This document shows, in pieces, positions 12,038-21,556 of a stretch of DNA of 64,000 nt. Origin of the DNA: Microbacterium sp. Root180. GTDB lineage: Bacteria > Actinomycetota > Actinomycetes > Actinomycetales > Microbacteriaceae. Positions within the stretch are counted from its first letter, which is position 1, and each line of letters begins with the position of its first letter. Location: assembly GCF_001428485.1 (NCBI RefSeq), contig NZ_LMHS01000002.1, forward strand, positions 258,415-322,414, written 5' to 3'. Position numbers and translations under genes: made by a program. The notes below the pieces were generated by a model. It had not been told where the DNA came from. It searched no databases and was given only the letters and a program-made list of their open reading frames with translations.

Positions 12038-13444
12038 ATGACATTCCTCCCCGACGGCCCGGACTTCGCGTCCGATGATGCGGTGCCGGGATGGGCCGCT
12101 CCCGTTCCGGACGACGTGGAGCTGGTCACCGAGGTCGCGCGGATGATGTCGGTCATCGCGGCCGAGCGGTTCGAACGCGTCGAACGGCTGCGGTCCAACG
12201 CGGTCGAGGATGCAGGTCGGTACGGCGGGGGCCTGGGCGGATACGGCGGAGGCGGGGTGGAGATCGTCGAACGATCGGTGCGTCTTGAGCTGGCTGCGGC
12301 CCTGGGGATGACCGAGAGCACGGCCGGGGCGCTGCTCGCGCAGGCCGAGGCGTTGGTGCACCGGTACCCGAACGCGCTGGAAGCGCTGGGACGGGCACGT
12401 ATCACCGAGCGGCACACGCCAGTCCTCGTGCAGCTGATGGACTGTGCATCCGCCGATGTGCGCGAGCGGCTGACGGGCCGAGCGGTCGAGTTGGCGATGG
12501 AACTGCCGGTGGGATCGTTCCGCCGGCAGCTGCAGAGACTGATCGAGTCCGAAGAATCCGCCACGCTCTCGCAGCGACACGTGCAGGCGTTGGCGGACCG
12601 TCGGATCGTCGTCGAGACCGCAGCGCAGGGGATGGCGTGGCTGCACGCGTACCTGCCCGCGGTCGAAGCGCACGCGATTCACGACCGGGTCACGAGGATG
12701 GCGAAAGTGATCAACGCTGAGCCGGAGGAGACCCGGTCGTTGGCTCAGACCCGAGCGGACGTGCTGTGCGACCTGCTCATCGAAGGCTCGACCGCCGCTC
12801 ATCCCGACGGGGCACGGGGGATCCGGGCCACCGTCGCAGTGACTGTGCCCGCGCTGGCGCTGCTGGCTGAGGACGACACCGCCCGCCACCGACAGGGGCT
12901 CGCCCCGGCGACGGTGGAAGGAATCGGACCGATCCCGCTCAGCGTGGCCAAGACTCTCTGCGGTGGAGACGAGCTCTGGATGCGGGTGCTCACCCACCCC
13001 GAGACCGGACTGGTGCTGTCGGTAGGTCGCACCCGGTACCGCCCACCACCGGCCCTGCGAAAGCTCATCAGGTGGCGCGCAGACCGGTGCATGGCACCCG
13101 GATGCGGGATCCCGGCGTCGAGGTGTGAGATCGACCACAACATCGCGTGGGAGCATGGCGGCCACACCGCCCTCGACAACCACGCCCCGTTATGCGTCGG
13201 GCATCACACGGTGAAACATCACGGTGGCTGGGCTGTCGAGCACCTCCCCGACGAAGGTGGGGCGCTGCTGTGGCGGTCGCCGACCGGGCGCCAGTACCTC
13301 GTCAAACCCGAAGGGGGGTGCCCGTCTTCCGTCCATCCGGTCCACCAGGCGGCGACGACGCACCGTTCTAGCCTCGGTCGGACCGTTGGATCCGATGCGC
13401 CGTCGAGACCTGACGCGGCCGGTCGAGATCCGGCGCGTCGCTGA
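12038..13444 (+). CDS. HNH endonuclease domain protein (DUF222, 13E12 repeat family)
   Basis: A 468-residue protein with an N-terminal DUF222 region (residues 1-300) and a C-terminal HNH domain. The latter is seen as RADRCMAPGCGIPASRCEIDH, then NHAPLCVGHH and TVKHHGGWAVE, with two zinc-ligand cysteine pairs and the HNH histidines intact. Actinobacterial genomes carry many copies, related to the 13E12 repeats of Mycobacterium tuberculosis; the biological role is unclear. A TAACGT hexamer at 12025-12030, seven bases before the ATG, suggests a leaderless transcript. Placed between dxs and the fad operon, it is probably a relatively recent insertion. The C-terminal tail has an 18-base direct repeat at 13425-13457. 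Confidence 0.85.
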   Translation: MTFLPDGPDFASDDAVPGWAAPVPDDVELVTEVARMMSVIAAERFERVERLRSNAVEDAGRYGGGLGGYGGGGVEIVERSVRLELAAALGMTESTAGALLAQAEALVHRYPNALEALGRARITERHTPVLVQLMDCASADVRERLTGRAVELAMELPVGSFRRQLQRLIESEESATLSQRHVQALADRRIVVETAAQGMAWLHAYLPAVEAHAIHDRVTRMAKVINAEPEETRSLAQTRADVLCDLLIEGSTAAHPDGARGIRATVAVTVPALALLAEDDTARHRQGLAPATVEGIGPIPLSVAKTLCGGDELWMRVLTHPETGLVLSVGRTRYRPPPALRKLIRWRADRCMAPGCGIPASRCEIDHNIAWEHGGHTALDNHAPLCVGHHTVKHHGGWAVEHLPDEGGALLWRSPTGRQYLVKPEGGCPSSVHPVHQAATTHRSSLGRTVGSDAPSRPDAAGRDPARR

Positions 13445-13507
13445 GATCCGGCGCGTCCGCTTCCACCAAGCGCTTCGCACCGACGTGCCCGCGGGAGGAA
13501 ACGCGAA

Positions 13508-13548
13508 CCGCCGGGATCCACGTCACTCGTCGTGCGGGATCCCGGCGG
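13508..13548. terminator. Bidirectional hairpin between the HNH gene and fadB
   Basis: CCGCCGGGATCC (13508-13519) pairs perfectly with 13537-13548 around a 17-base loop. It lies between two convergent genes and can serve both. Confidence 0.7.
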
Positions 13549-13570
13549 TCGTCAACCAGGTGTCAGAAAG

Positions 13571-15715
13571 TCAGGCGCCGATGCCCCTGATCGCCGGCTG
13601 GTGGAACGTGTCGCCGAAGACGCGCTCCGACGCACCCTCGCGGTCGAGGTACGGCGACGCGCCGCCGTCGATGAACGGCCAGCCCGCGCCGAGGATGAGG
13701 CACAGGTCGATGTCCTCGACCTCGGGGACGACGCCCTCGTCGAGCATGATGCGGATCTCCTGGGCCAGGCCATCCTGCACGCGCGCGAGGATCGTCGCAG
13801 CGGATGCCGGGGACGAACCCACGGCGGGCTTGAGCAGCTTCTCCGCGGCCTTTGTCCAGCCGGTGACCCGGCCGCCCTTGTCCTTCTCGACGACCTCGGG
13901 AAGCTCCGCGAGAGCGTGGAAGTTCTCGTTCGCGTAGAACCGGTCGGGGAACGCCTTCACCATCGTGTCCTGCACGTGGGCGGCGACCTTCCAGCCGACG
14001 AGGTCGATGAGCTGGAACGGGCCCATCGGCAGGCCGAGCGGCGCGAAGGCCTTCTCGACATCCGACACGGGCGTGCCCTCGTAGACGGCACGCGCGGCCT
14101 CGCCCATCACCTTGGCGAGCAGCCGGTTGACGACGAAGCCGGGCGCATCCGCCGTGAGCACCGCGTTCTTGCCGAGGTTCTTCGCCACGACGAAAGCGGT
14201 CGAGAGCGCGGCATCCGAGGTCTGCCCCGTCTTCACGATCTCGATCAGCGGCATGACCGCGACCGGGTTGAAGAAATGGAAGCCGACGAGGCGCTCGGGA
14301 TGTGCGAGCTTCGCGCCGATCTCCTCGACGGACAGCGATGAGGTGTTGGTGGCGAGGATCGCATCCTCCGCCACGAACTGCTCGATCTCGGCGAAGACGG
14401 CCTGTTTGACCCCGACCTCCTCGAACACGGCCTCGATGACGAAGTCGCAGTCCGCGTAAAGGCTCTTGTCGGTCGTGCCGGTCACGAGGGCGCGGAGCTT
14501 GTTGGCGCTGTCGCCGTCGAGGCGTCCCTTCGCCTCGAGCTTGCCGATCTCCTCGTGGATGTACGCCACGCCCTTGTCGACGCGCGCCTGATCGAGGTCG
14601 GTGATGAGCACCGGAACCTGCAGCTTGCGTACGAACAGCAGCGCGAACTGACTCGCCATGAGACCCGCGCCGATGATCCCGACCTTGGTCACCTTCTTGG
14701 CGAGCTCCTTGTCGGGCGCCCCGACCGGCCGCTTGGCACGCTTCTGCACCAGATCGAACGCGTACATGGATGCCGCGAACTGGTCGCCGACGACGAGATC
14801 GGCCAGCGCCTCGTCCTCACGGGCGAAGCCCTCGGCCTTGGTGCCGCTCTTCGCCTTGTCGAGCAGCTCCAGCGCCGCGTACGGCGACTTCGGGACGGTG
14901 CCGATCTTGGACTCGAGCATTCCGCGGGCGACCTTGATGGCGATCGGCCACTTGGTGAGGCGCTCGATCTTGCCGGGCTCGTTCTTGCGATCGACCTTGA
15001 CGGAGCCGCCGAGCACGCCGTCGGCCCAGCGGAGCGAATCCTCGAGGAAGTTCGCGGCGGGGAAGATCGCATCGACGATCCCGTAGTCGAACGCCTGCTG
15101 CGGCTTGAGCATGCGGTTCTGCTTGAGCGGGTTCGAGATCACTACCTCGAGCGCGTTCTCGATGCCGATCAGGTTCGGCAGCAGGTAGGTGCCGCCCCAT
15201 CCCGGGATGATTCCGAGGAACACCTCGGGGAGCGCGATCGCCGCGGCCGAGGCATCCACCGTCCGATACGTGGAGTTGAGCGCGATCTCGAGCCCGCCGC
15301 CGAGGGCGAGTCCGTTGACGAAGGCGAACGCGGGAACGCCGAGCTCCGACAGCTTGCCGAACACGTGGTGCCCGAGCTGCGCGACGAGACGGGCGTTGTC
15401 CTTGGACCCGACCTTCGAGATGTCGGAGAGGTCGGCACCGGCCGCGAGGATGTACTGCTTCCCGGTGACGGCGACCGCCTGGATCTCACCGGCCGCCGCT
15501 CGCGCCGCGAGGGAGTCGAGTGTCGCGCCGAGCTGCTTCAGCGTGGTCGGACCGAGCGTGTTGGGCCGAGTGTGGTCGCGGCCGTTGTCGAGCGTCACGA
15601 GCGCGAGGACCTTGCCGGAGGGGAGGCGGACGTCGCGCACGCGCGAGTGCGTGACGACTTCACCTTCTGCCAGGGCGTCCAGCGGGGAGAAGTCGATCTC
15701 TTCGTAGTTCGTCAT
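13571..15715 (-). CDS. fadB: Enoyl-CoA hydratase / 3-hydroxyacyl-CoA dehydrogenase (FadB-type)
   Basis: Bifunctional fatty acid beta-oxidation enzyme of 714 residues. Residues 1-210 are a crotonase domain with both catalytic glutamates in GLALGGGLEIAL and LPEVFLGIIPGWGGTYLLP. The NAD-binding domain starts near residue 335 (KVGIIGAGLMASQFALLF), followed by the dehydrogenase catalytic region HFFNPVAVMPLIEIV and a C-terminal domain beginning DAPGFVVNRLLAKVMGEA. The start motif reads GAGLMA rather than the usual GAGxMG. ATG 15715 lies 11 bases after the fadA stop, so the two form an operon producing both subunits of a trifunctional complex. Confidence 0.92.
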   Translation of the reverse strand: MTNYEEIDFSPLDALAEGEVVTHSRVRDVRLPSGKVLALVTLDNGRDHTRPNTLGPTTLKQLGATLDSLAARAAAGEIQAVAVTGKQYILAAGADLSDISKVGSKDNARLVAQLGHHVFGKLSELGVPAFAFVNGLALGGGLEIALNSTYRTVDASAAAIALPEVFLGIIPGWGGTYLLPNLIGIENALEVVISNPLKQNRMLKPQQAFDYGIVDAIFPAANFLEDSLRWADGVLGGSVKVDRKNEPGKIERLTKWPIAIKVARGMLESKIGTVPKSPYAALELLDKAKSGTKAEGFAREDEALADLVVGDQFAASMYAFDLVQKRAKRPVGAPDKELAKKVTKVGIIGAGLMASQFALLFVRKLQVPVLITDLDQARVDKGVAYIHEEIGKLEAKGRLDGDSANKLRALVTGTTDKSLYADCDFVIEAVFEEVGVKQAVFAEIEQFVAEDAILATNTSSLSVEEIGAKLAHPERLVGFHFFNPVAVMPLIEIVKTGQTSDAALSTAFVVAKNLGKNAVLTADAPGFVVNRLLAKVMGEAARAVYEGTPVSDVEKAFAPLGLPMGPFQLIDLVGWKVAAHVQDTMVKAFPDRFYANENFHALAELPEVVEKDKGGRVTGWTKAAEKLLKPAVGSSPASAATILARVQDGLAQEIRIMLDEGVVPEVEDIDLCLILGAGWPFIDGGASPYLDREGASERVFGDTFHQPAIRGIGA

Positions 15716-15726
15716 GCGAGGCGGTC

Positions 15727-16932
15727 CTACTTCTTCTTCTTGCCGTCGTAGTGCGGGTTCTCCCAGATGACCGAGCCGCCCTGGCCGAGGCCCACGCACA
15801 TCGCCGTGAGGCCGTACCGGACGTCGGGGCGCTCGGCGAACTGCGCCGCGAGCTGGATCATGAGGCGCACACCCGATGCGGCCAGCGGGTGGCCGAGGGC
15901 GATCGCGCCGCCCCACTGGTTCACGCGCGGGTCGTCATCGGCGATGCCGAAGTGGTCGAGGAGCGAGATCACCTGGATGGCGAAGGCCTCGTTGAGCTCG
16001 AACAGGCCGATGTCGGCGATGGTGAGCCCGGCCTTCTTGAGCGCCTTCTCGGTCGAGGGGATCGGCCCGATGCCCATGATCTCGGGCTGGACTCCGGCGA
16101 AGGCGAACGAGACGAGCTTCATCTTCGGGGCGAGCCCGAGCTCCTTGACGGCGCCGCCCCCGGCGAGGAGCGACATGGTCGCTCCGTCGGTGAGCGGTGA
16201 CGACGTGCCGGCGGTCACCCGTCCGTGGGGACGGAACGGGGTCTTCAGCGCGGCAAGGTCGGCCATCGTCGTCTGCGGGCGCCGGCCCTCATCCTCGGTG
16301 GCGAGGCCCCACGAGCCCTCGGCGTCCTTGGTCGCCACCGCGACGAGGTCGGGCTGGAACTTGCCCGCGTCGTACGCGGCCTGTGCCTTGTGCTGGCTGA
16401 GCATGCCGTAGCGGTCGGAGCGCTCCTTGGTGAGGTGCGGGAAGCGGTCGAAGATGCGCTCGGCGGTGACGCCCATGTTGAGCGCCCCGGGGTCGACCAT
16501 GCGCTCGGAGACGAAGCGCGGGTTCGGGTCGGCGTTGCCGCCGATGGGGTGGTGGCCCATGTGCTCCACGCCGCCCGCGAGAGCGACGTCGTACATCCCG
16601 ACCCCGATCGATCCGGCCATCGTCGTGACGCTCGTCATGGCGCCTGCGCACATGCGATCGATCGCGAACCCGGGAACCGTCTGGGGGAGTCCCGCGAGGA
16701 TCGCGACGCTGCGCCCGAGCGTGAGCCCCTGGTCGCCCGTCTGCGACGTCGCGGCGATCGCCACGTCGTCGATGCGGTCCTTCGGAACGTCCGGGTTGCG
16801 CTCCATGAGCCCGATCGTCGCCTTCACGGCGAGATCATCCGATCGGGTGTTCCAGTACATGCCCTTCTCGCCGGCGCGCCCGAACGGGGTGCGCATTCCA
16901 TCGACGAAGAAGACGTCCGAAAGCTCGGCCAC
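15727..16932 (-). CDS. fadA: Acetyl-CoA acyltransferase (thiolase)
   Basis: Catalyses the last step of beta-oxidation, the thiolytic cleavage of 3-ketoacyl-CoA. The product is 401 residues. The acylated cysteine is Cys95 (DRMCAGAM), the catalytic histidine is in GGAIALGHPLAASG and the second cysteine in TAMCVGLGQGG; NEAFA is also present. It ends in a KKKK tail. GTG 16932 has GGAGG four bases upstream and a TAGGCT -10 element further up. It is the first gene of a two-gene operon with fadB. A biosynthetic acetyl-CoA acetyltransferase role is possible, but pairing with the FadB-type gene favours degradation. Confidence 0.93.
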   Translation of the reverse strand: MAELSDVFFVDGMRTPFGRAGEKGMYWNTRSDDLAVKATIGLMERNPDVPKDRIDDVAIAATSQTGDQGLTLGRSVAILAGLPQTVPGFAIDRMCAGAMTSVTTMAGSIGVGMYDVALAGGVEHMGHHPIGGNADPNPRFVSERMVDPGALNMGVTAERIFDRFPHLTKERSDRYGMLSQHKAQAAYDAGKFQPDLVAVATKDAEGSWGLATEDEGRRPQTTMADLAALKTPFRPHGRVTAGTSSPLTDGATMSLLAGGGAVKELGLAPKMKLVSFAFAGVQPEIMGIGPIPSTEKALKKAGLTIADIGLFELNEAFAIQVISLLDHFGIADDDPRVNQWGGAIALGHPLAASGVRLMIQLAAQFAERPDVRYGLTAMCVGLGQGGSVIWENPHYDGKKKK

Positions 16933-16959
16933 TCTGCCTCCAAAAATAGGGATGCCGCC

Positions 16960-16965
16960 AGCCTA
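16960..16965 (-). promoter_or_regulatory. -10 element for the fadA-fadB operon
   Basis: Reading the minus strand, TAGGCT lies about 28 bases before the fadA GTG, with a GGAGG ribosome site in between. It is located in the 72-base gap downstream of the RNase D-like gene. Confidence 0.5.
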
Positions 16966-17004
16966 GGAGGGCGCTCGGACCCGCCGGAATCGGGTGGGGG
17001 AATC

Positions 17005-18204
17005 CTACGAAGCGTCCTCGGCCGCCGTCGCAGCCGATTGCACGGAACCGACAAAGGCATCGGCGATCCCCTGTGAGGTCTGCGCAATCTGCCAACCGCG
17101 TGCGCCGAGCGCTTCGAGGGATTCGCCGACGGATGCCGCGGTCACCGGCTCCGGCGGAGCCCACGCCACGCGGCGCAGCAGGTCGGGGGTGAGGAGGTTC
17201 TCTGTCGGCATCCGCAGCTCCTGCGCGATCTCCTCCACGACGGGCCGAGCGGCCTTCAGACGCGCATCGGCCTCGGGGTTGCGATCCGGCCAGGCACGCG
17301 GTGGGGGGAGGGTGTCGCCTCCGGGGATGCGCTCGAGCGGAAGATCGGTCGCGGCGCGTCCGTCCTCGAACGCCAGCCACCAGCGGTCGAGCTGGGTACG
17401 GCTCGCCCGGCCCGTGAACTCCTTCACCGACGCGAGCTCGGACTTCGACTTCGGATCGGCGAGCACCGCGGCCACGAGCGCGCGATCGGGCACGAGCCGG
17501 CCGGGGGCGACATCCTGCGCGCGCGCGAAGTCCTCACGCGCCGTCCACAGCGAGCGAGCGATCGCGAGAGGTCGACGCCCGCGGATCTGGTGCAGACCGC
17601 TCAGGCGCCGCCACGGGTCCTCGCGCGGCGGCTTGGGCTCTCGCTCGAGCACCGCGCGGAACTCCTCCGCCGCGAACTCGGTCTTCCCCTGCTCGGCCAG
17701 CTCGGCCACGAGGATGTCGCGCACGTCGACGAGATGCTCGACATCCAGCGCGGCGTACTCCAGCCACGACTGCGGAAGCGGGCGCGTGGACCAGTCGGAC
17801 GCCGAATGGGCTTTCGCGAGCGTGATCCCCAGGGTGTCCTCGACGACGGCTCCGAGCCCGACGCGCTCATGCCCGAGGAGCCGTGCGGCGAGTTCGGTGT
17901 CGAACATCGACGTGGGCTCGAGTTCGAGTTCGCGCAGCGACGGAAGGTCCTGGCTTGCCGCATGCAGGATCCACTCCTCGTCGCCGATCGCCTCCTGCAG
18001 GGCAGAGAAGTCGCCGATGGGCGGAGGGTCGAAGAGGAACACTCCCGCACCGCGGCGGAAGACCTGGACCAGGTACGCGCGCTGCGAATAGCGGAAGCCT
18101 GACGCGCGTTCGACGTCGACGGCCACCGGGCCATGGCCGAGGGCCAGTTTCTGCGCGGCGTCCCGAAAGTCGTCGAGACGATCGATGACGACGTATTCAG
18201 TCAC
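17005..18204 (-). CDS. HRDC domain ribonuclease D-like 3'-5' exonuclease
   Basis: A 399-residue protein with a DEDD exonuclease domain at residues 1-190 and an HRDC domain after it. The acidic motifs are visible: VAVDVERASGFRYSQRAY (motif I), LHAASQDLPSLREL (motif II, Asp), and the LEYAALDVEHLVDV motif III with its tyrosine and aspartate. The HRDC part reads RLSGLHQIRGRRPLAIARSLW. It is homologous to the Rv2681 group, which in mycobacteria lies beside dxs. It probably trims structured RNAs; the exact substrate is unknown. The GTG start at 18204 overlaps the upstream DUF3000 gene by eight bases. Confidence 0.85.
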   Translation of the reverse strand: MTEYVVIDRLDDFRDAAQKLALGHGPVAVDVERASGFRYSQRAYLVQVFRRGAGVFLFDPPPIGDFSALQEAIGDEEWILHAASQDLPSLRELELEPTSMFDTELAARLLGHERVGLGAVVEDTLGITLAKAHSASDWSTRPLPQSWLEYAALDVEHLVDVRDILVAELAEQGKTEFAAEEFRAVLEREPKPPREDPWRRLSGLHQIRGRRPLAIARSLWTAREDFARAQDVAPGRLVPDRALVAAVLADPKSKSELASVKEFTGRASRTQLDRWWLAFEDGRAATDLPLERIPGGDTLPPPRAWPDRNPEADARLKAARPVVEEIAQELRMPTENLLTPDLLRRVAWAPPEPVTAASVGESLEALGARGWQIAQTSQGIADAFVGSVQSAATAAEDAS

Positions 18205-18787
18205 GCGGCGCCTTGCGCGAACCCAGCATTGCGATCCCTTCCGAGCCCGGCGGAAGACCCGCGAGCATGCACACCAACTCCGCCCATGCTTCCACGTGCG
18301 GCGCGATCTCGCCTTCGGGCGACCACGACGCCCGCAACTCGATCTGAGCGCCGTCACCCTCGGCGGCCAGCGATCCGAACCCCTTGGACAGCGTCTTGGT
18401 GGCGGTGCCGGATGCCGAGTGGTACCCCGCGCTCCGCGAGCTCAGGGCATCCGTCAGCCAGGCCCACGCCACATCCGCGAGCATCGGATCGACCCCGATG
18501 TCGGGTTCGAGGGGCGCCTGAGCGAAGCACACGATCCGCCACGGTCCGTTCCACTGCCCCGGCTCGTCGGAGTCGTGAAGGAGCACCAGCCGCCCGGTGC
18601 CGTAAGCGGACTCCTCGCCTTCGGCCTCGGGACGCACGTCGCCTCGGAGGGCGAGGGCATCCGGCGCAAGTCCCGACGGCGCGGCGATCTCGCTCACCGA
18701 GAGGTCGTCGCGGAAAAGGATGGCCCGCACGGACTCGGCAGCATGCGCGAACGGCGTCATAGCCGCCGGAGGACGAAGCTCAGCCAC
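18197..18787 (-). CDS. DUF3000 family protein
   Basis: A 196-residue soluble protein of the actinobacterial DUF3000 (Rv2680) family, always paired with the RNase D-like gene. It starts MAELRPPAAMTPFAHAAESV and ends in VCMLAGLPPGSEGIAMLGSR, a conserved tail. The function is unknown; the pairing suggests a role in RNA processing. GTG 18787 follows TAGTCT by exactly six bases, so the transcript is probably leaderless. Confidence 0.85.
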   Translation of the reverse strand: MAELRPPAAMTPFAHAAESVRAILFRDDLSVSEIAAPSGLAPDALALRGDVRPEAEGEESAYGTGRLVLLHDSDEPGQWNGPWRIVCFAQAPLEPDIGVDPMLADVAWAWLTDALSSRSAGYHSASGTATKTLSKGFGSLAAEGDGAQIELRASWSPEGEIAPHVEAWAELVCMLAGLPPGSEGIAMLGSRKAPRD

Positions 18788-18793
18788 TTGGAC

Positions 18794-18803
18794 AGACTAG
18801 AGT
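18794..18803. promoter_or_regulatory. Overlapping divergent -10 elements (DUF3000 and hydrolase)
   Basis: On the minus strand TAGTCT (18799-18794) sits six bases before the DUF3000 GTG; on the plus strand TAGAGT (18798-18803) sits nine bases before the hydrolase ATG. The two hexamers share bases, so RNA polymerase probably cannot use both at once. Confidence 0.5.
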
Positions 18804-18812
18804 GAGGCCTCG

Positions 18813-20033
18813 ATGGCCGCTCCCAGGCGCGCCGCGATCCGCGGCGCATCACCCGCCCTCCTGACCGGAGTCAGGGCCGCGCTCACGATCCTCAGCGTGG
18901 CTCTCGCCGGCGTGCTCTCGGCGACCGCCGTGGCGTCGATCCACATGGCTCGGCGGATCGTCACCCCGGCTCTGCGACGCGCCGACACCCGCATCCTCTC
19001 GCTGGACACGGCGGCGCAGACGATCACGCTCTCGCGCACACCCGACACCGGTCTGCCCGGTCGCTACGGGCTGTTCACCACCGGAACGTCCAGCTACGTC
19101 AAGCTCGGGTCGGTGCTGTCCGAAGACGAGACGAGCGTGAAGCGCAAGCTGCTCACGCACGTCGGCGCCGACGCGCGGCTGTCTCCCGACGCGGCGTTCA
19201 GCGGCTGGTACTACGACCGTCCCGAGCAGCTTCAGCTGACGCACACGCCCGAGCTCATCGGATCATCGGTCGGCCCGTGCCCGGCGTGGCTGTTCCCGTC
19301 CGGCGACGGCGAGGTCTGGGTCATCCAGGTGCACGGCCGCGGCACGACCCGCGCCGAATGCCTCCGTGCGGTGCCGCTGTTCCATGGGCTGGGCATCACG
19401 ACACTGGTGGTCTCGTACCGCAACGACGGCGAAGCGCCGCGCAGTCGGGCCGGCACCTACACGCTCGGCGCGACCGAGTGGCGCGACGTCGACGCCGCGG
19501 TCGGCTTCGCGCGGCGCCGAGGCGCCCGGCGCATCATCCTCATGGGGTGGTCGATGGGCGGGGCGATCGCCCTGCAGGTCTCGCTCAACTCCGCTCACCG
19601 CGCATCGATCGCAGGACTCATCCTCGAGTCGCCGGTGGTGGACTGGCGCATCGTGCTGGAGTACCAGGCACGCATCATGAACGTTCCTCCGACCGTGAGC
19701 GGCCTCGCGATCGAGGCGCTCAAGCACGAGTGGGTCGCCCCGATCACGCGGGCGGGGAGCGCGATCCCGTTCGACCGGCTCGACGTCGTGGCGCGCGCGG
19801 CGGAGCTGCGGCATCCGATGCTCATCCTGCACAGTGACGACGACGGTTTCGTGCCGTCCGATGCCTCGCACGATCTCGTCGTGGCGCGCCCCGACCTCGT
19901 GCAGCTCGAGGTGTTCGAGGTCGCACGTCACACGAAGCTGTGGAACTACGACCAGGACCGCTGGACGGAGCGCATCACGGGGTGGCTCGTCGAGCAGGGT
20001 CTGACGGAGGCATCCGTCCGCGCCGACGTGTGA
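18813..20033 (+). CDS. Membrane-anchored alpha/beta hydrolase
   Basis: A 406-residue protein with one N-terminal membrane segment (residues 18-45, ALTILSVALAGVLSATAVAS) and an alpha/beta hydrolase fold from about residue 155. The nucleophile is Ser247 in GWSMGG. The acid is in HSDDDGFVPSD and the histidine in ARHTKLWN, giving a complete triad. An oxyanion region VIQVHGRGTTRAECL precedes it. The substrate is unknown; an esterase or peptidase role at the membrane is plausible. The start lies just beyond a -10 element shared with the divergent DUF3000 gene. The stop is ten bases from the convergent sufE stop. Confidence 0.8.
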   Translation: MAAPRRAAIRGASPALLTGVRAALTILSVALAGVLSATAVASIHMARRIVTPALRRADTRILSLDTAAQTITLSRTPDTGLPGRYGLFTTGTSSYVKLGSVLSEDETSVKRKLLTHVGADARLSPDAAFSGWYYDRPEQLQLTHTPELIGSSVGPCPAWLFPSGDGEVWVIQVHGRGTTRAECLRAVPLFHGLGITTLVVSYRNDGEAPRSRAGTYTLGATEWRDVDAAVGFARRRGARRIILMGWSMGGAIALQVSLNSAHRASIAGLILESPVVDWRIVLEYQARIMNVPPTVSGLAIEALKHEWVAPITRAGSAIPFDRLDVVARAAELRHPMLILHSDDDGFVPSDASHDLVVARPDLVQLEVFEVARHTKLWNYDQDRWTERITGWLVEQGLTEASVRADV

Positions 20034-20043
20034 GCCGGCGGCG

Positions 20044-20484
20044 TCAGCCGACGCGCTTGGCGAGCACCTGACGCTTCGCGCGCATGAGCATCCCGGTCAT
20101 CCCCGAGATGCGCAGCGGCGAGACGACCTTGGTGAGCCCGATCGACTGCGGGAAGTCCGCCGGAATGGCGATGACCTCATCCGCTGTCAGTCCGGTGATG
20201 CCCTGCGCCAGGATGCTCGCGAAGCCGCGAGTGGTGGGCGCCTCGGCCGGAGCGGTCGCGTGCATGGCGACGACGTCGTCGTCCGAGACGTCCACGACGA
20301 TGAAGACGGGCGACTGGCACTCGGCCACGCGCTCGTACAGCTCGGGGTGATTCTCGTACTCCGCCGGCACCGCGGGGAGCTCCTGCGAGTACTCCAGGAG
20401 CAGCTGCAGGCGGTCGGACTCGGGCAGCTCGAGGAACTCGTCGCGAATCGCGGCGAGGCTTTCGGGGAGGGCGGCATCGGTCAT
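20044..20484 (-). CDS. SufE family cysteine desulfuration protein
   Basis: Accepts persulfide sulfur from a cysteine desulfurase. The 146-residue product has the SufE fold signature: PESDRLQLLLEYSQELP, then the active-site cysteine Cys56 in RVAECQSPVFI, and a late GLTADEVIAIP block. ATG 20484 was chosen over an ATG three codons upstream because GAAAGGA lies seven bases before it, while the upstream ATG abuts that site. It lies downstream of sseA on the same strand with a 48-base gap. The same SufE-like/SseA pair occurs in M. tuberculosis (Rv3284, Rv3283), suggesting joint handling of sulfane sulfur. Confidence 0.88.
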   Translation of the reverse strand: MTDAALPESLAAIRDEFLELPESDRLQLLLEYSQELPAVPAEYENHPELYERVAECQSPVFIVVDVSDDDVVAMHATAPAEAPTTRGFASILAQGITGLTADEVIAIPADFPQSIGLTKVVSPLRISGMTGMLMRAKRQVLAKRVG

Positions 20485-20532
20485 CCCCGCCATCCTTTCA
20501 CGCGGCGCGCAGGGCGGGGCGGATGCCTCGAC

Positions 20533-21435
20533 TCAGCGCCCGGGGACCTCGCCGGGCTCGGAGCCCGTCGCGATCGGCACGCGCACCGCGCTGCCCCACT
20601 CGGTCCACGAACCGTCGTAGTTGCGCACATCCTCGAACCCGAGCAGGTGGGTGAGCACGAACCACGTGTGACTCGATCGCTCGCCGATGCGGCAGTAGGC
20701 CACGACGGCGTCGCCGTCTTGCAGCCCGGCCTCGTCGCGGTAGATCGCATCGAGCTCCGCACGGCTCTTGAAACCGCCGTCCTCGGCCACAGCGCGCGCC
20801 CACGGCACGCTCTGGGCGGTCGGGATATGCCCGGCGCGCAGGGCGCCCTCCTCGGGGTAGGCCGGCGCCGACGTGCGTGAGCCGTCGTACTCCTCGGGGG
20901 AGCGCACGTCGATGAGCGGACTGCCGAGGTGCGCGAGCACGTCGTCTTTGTACGCTCGCAGCTTGGCGTCGTCGCGCTCGACGACCGGATACTGGGTCTG
21001 CGCGGGCGCGGGCTTGTCGGTGGTGATCGGACGCCCCTCGGCGATCCAGGTGTCGCGGCCGCCGTCGAGCAGGCGCACGTCCTCGTGGCCGAACAGCGAG
21101 AAGACCCACAGCGCGTAGGCCGCCCACCAGTTGTTCTTGTCGCCGTAGATGACGATCGTGTCATCGCGCGAGATGCCCTTGGCGGACAGGAGCCGCGCGA
21201 AGCCCTCCCCGTCGACGTAGTCGCGGACCACAGGGTCGTTCAGCTCGGTGTGCCAGTCGACCTTGACGGCGCCAGGGATGTGGCCGGTCTCGTACAGCAG
21301 CACGTCCTCGTCGGACTCGACCACGACCAGGCCGGGTGCGCCCAGCCGCTCCTGGAGCCAGTCTCCCGTGACGAGGCGTCCCGGGTGCGCGTAGGCGGCG
21401 AACTTCGGCGACGACGTGTCGGTCTCGACGGTCAT
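20533..21435 (-). CDS. sseA: Thiosulfate/3-mercaptopyruvate sulfurtransferase (two-domain rhodanese)
   Basis: A 300-residue tandem rhodanese. The first domain (residues 15-135) has aspartate in place of the catalytic cysteine ([10 protein letters not shown]) and is inactive, as usual. The second (residues 160-290) carries the active-site loop CRIGERSS with Cys248. The six-residue loop starting CRIGER fits the actinobacterial SseA type. It transfers sulfur from thiosulfate or mercaptopyruvate to an acceptor, plausibly the SufE protein encoded downstream. ATG 21435 has a GAGGAG site. Confidence 0.9.
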   Translation of the reverse strand: MTVETDTSSPKFAAYAHPGRLVTGDWLQERLGAPGLVVVESDEDVLLYETGHIPGAVKVDWHTELNDPVVRDYVDGEGFARLLSAKGISRDDTIVIYGDKNNWWAAYALWVFSLFGHEDVRLLDGGRDTWIAEGRPITTDKPAPAQTQYPVVERDDAKLRAYKDDVLAHLGSPLIDVRSPEEYDGSRTSAPAYPEEGALRAGHIPTAQSVPWARAVAEDGGFKSRAELDAIYRDEAGLQDGDAVVAYCRIGERSSHTWFVLTHLLGFEDVRNYDGSWTEWGSAVRVPIATGSEPGEVPGR

Positions 21436-21556
21436 GGGCTGCTCCTCGGGTCGGGGCGAAAGGGTGTGACGACTAGGGTTGAACCGTCGACTTCGACCTT
21501 AGATTCCCGCGGGACGCCGCATCCGGCTCCCGTAAGACTCCGACACAGGATCTCCT

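Noticed and set aside
13425..13457. Direct repeat GAGATCCGGCGCGTC (13425 and 13443)
   Set aside because: Only two copies with an 18-base step at the 3' end of the HNH gene; probably local slippage, not a functional array.
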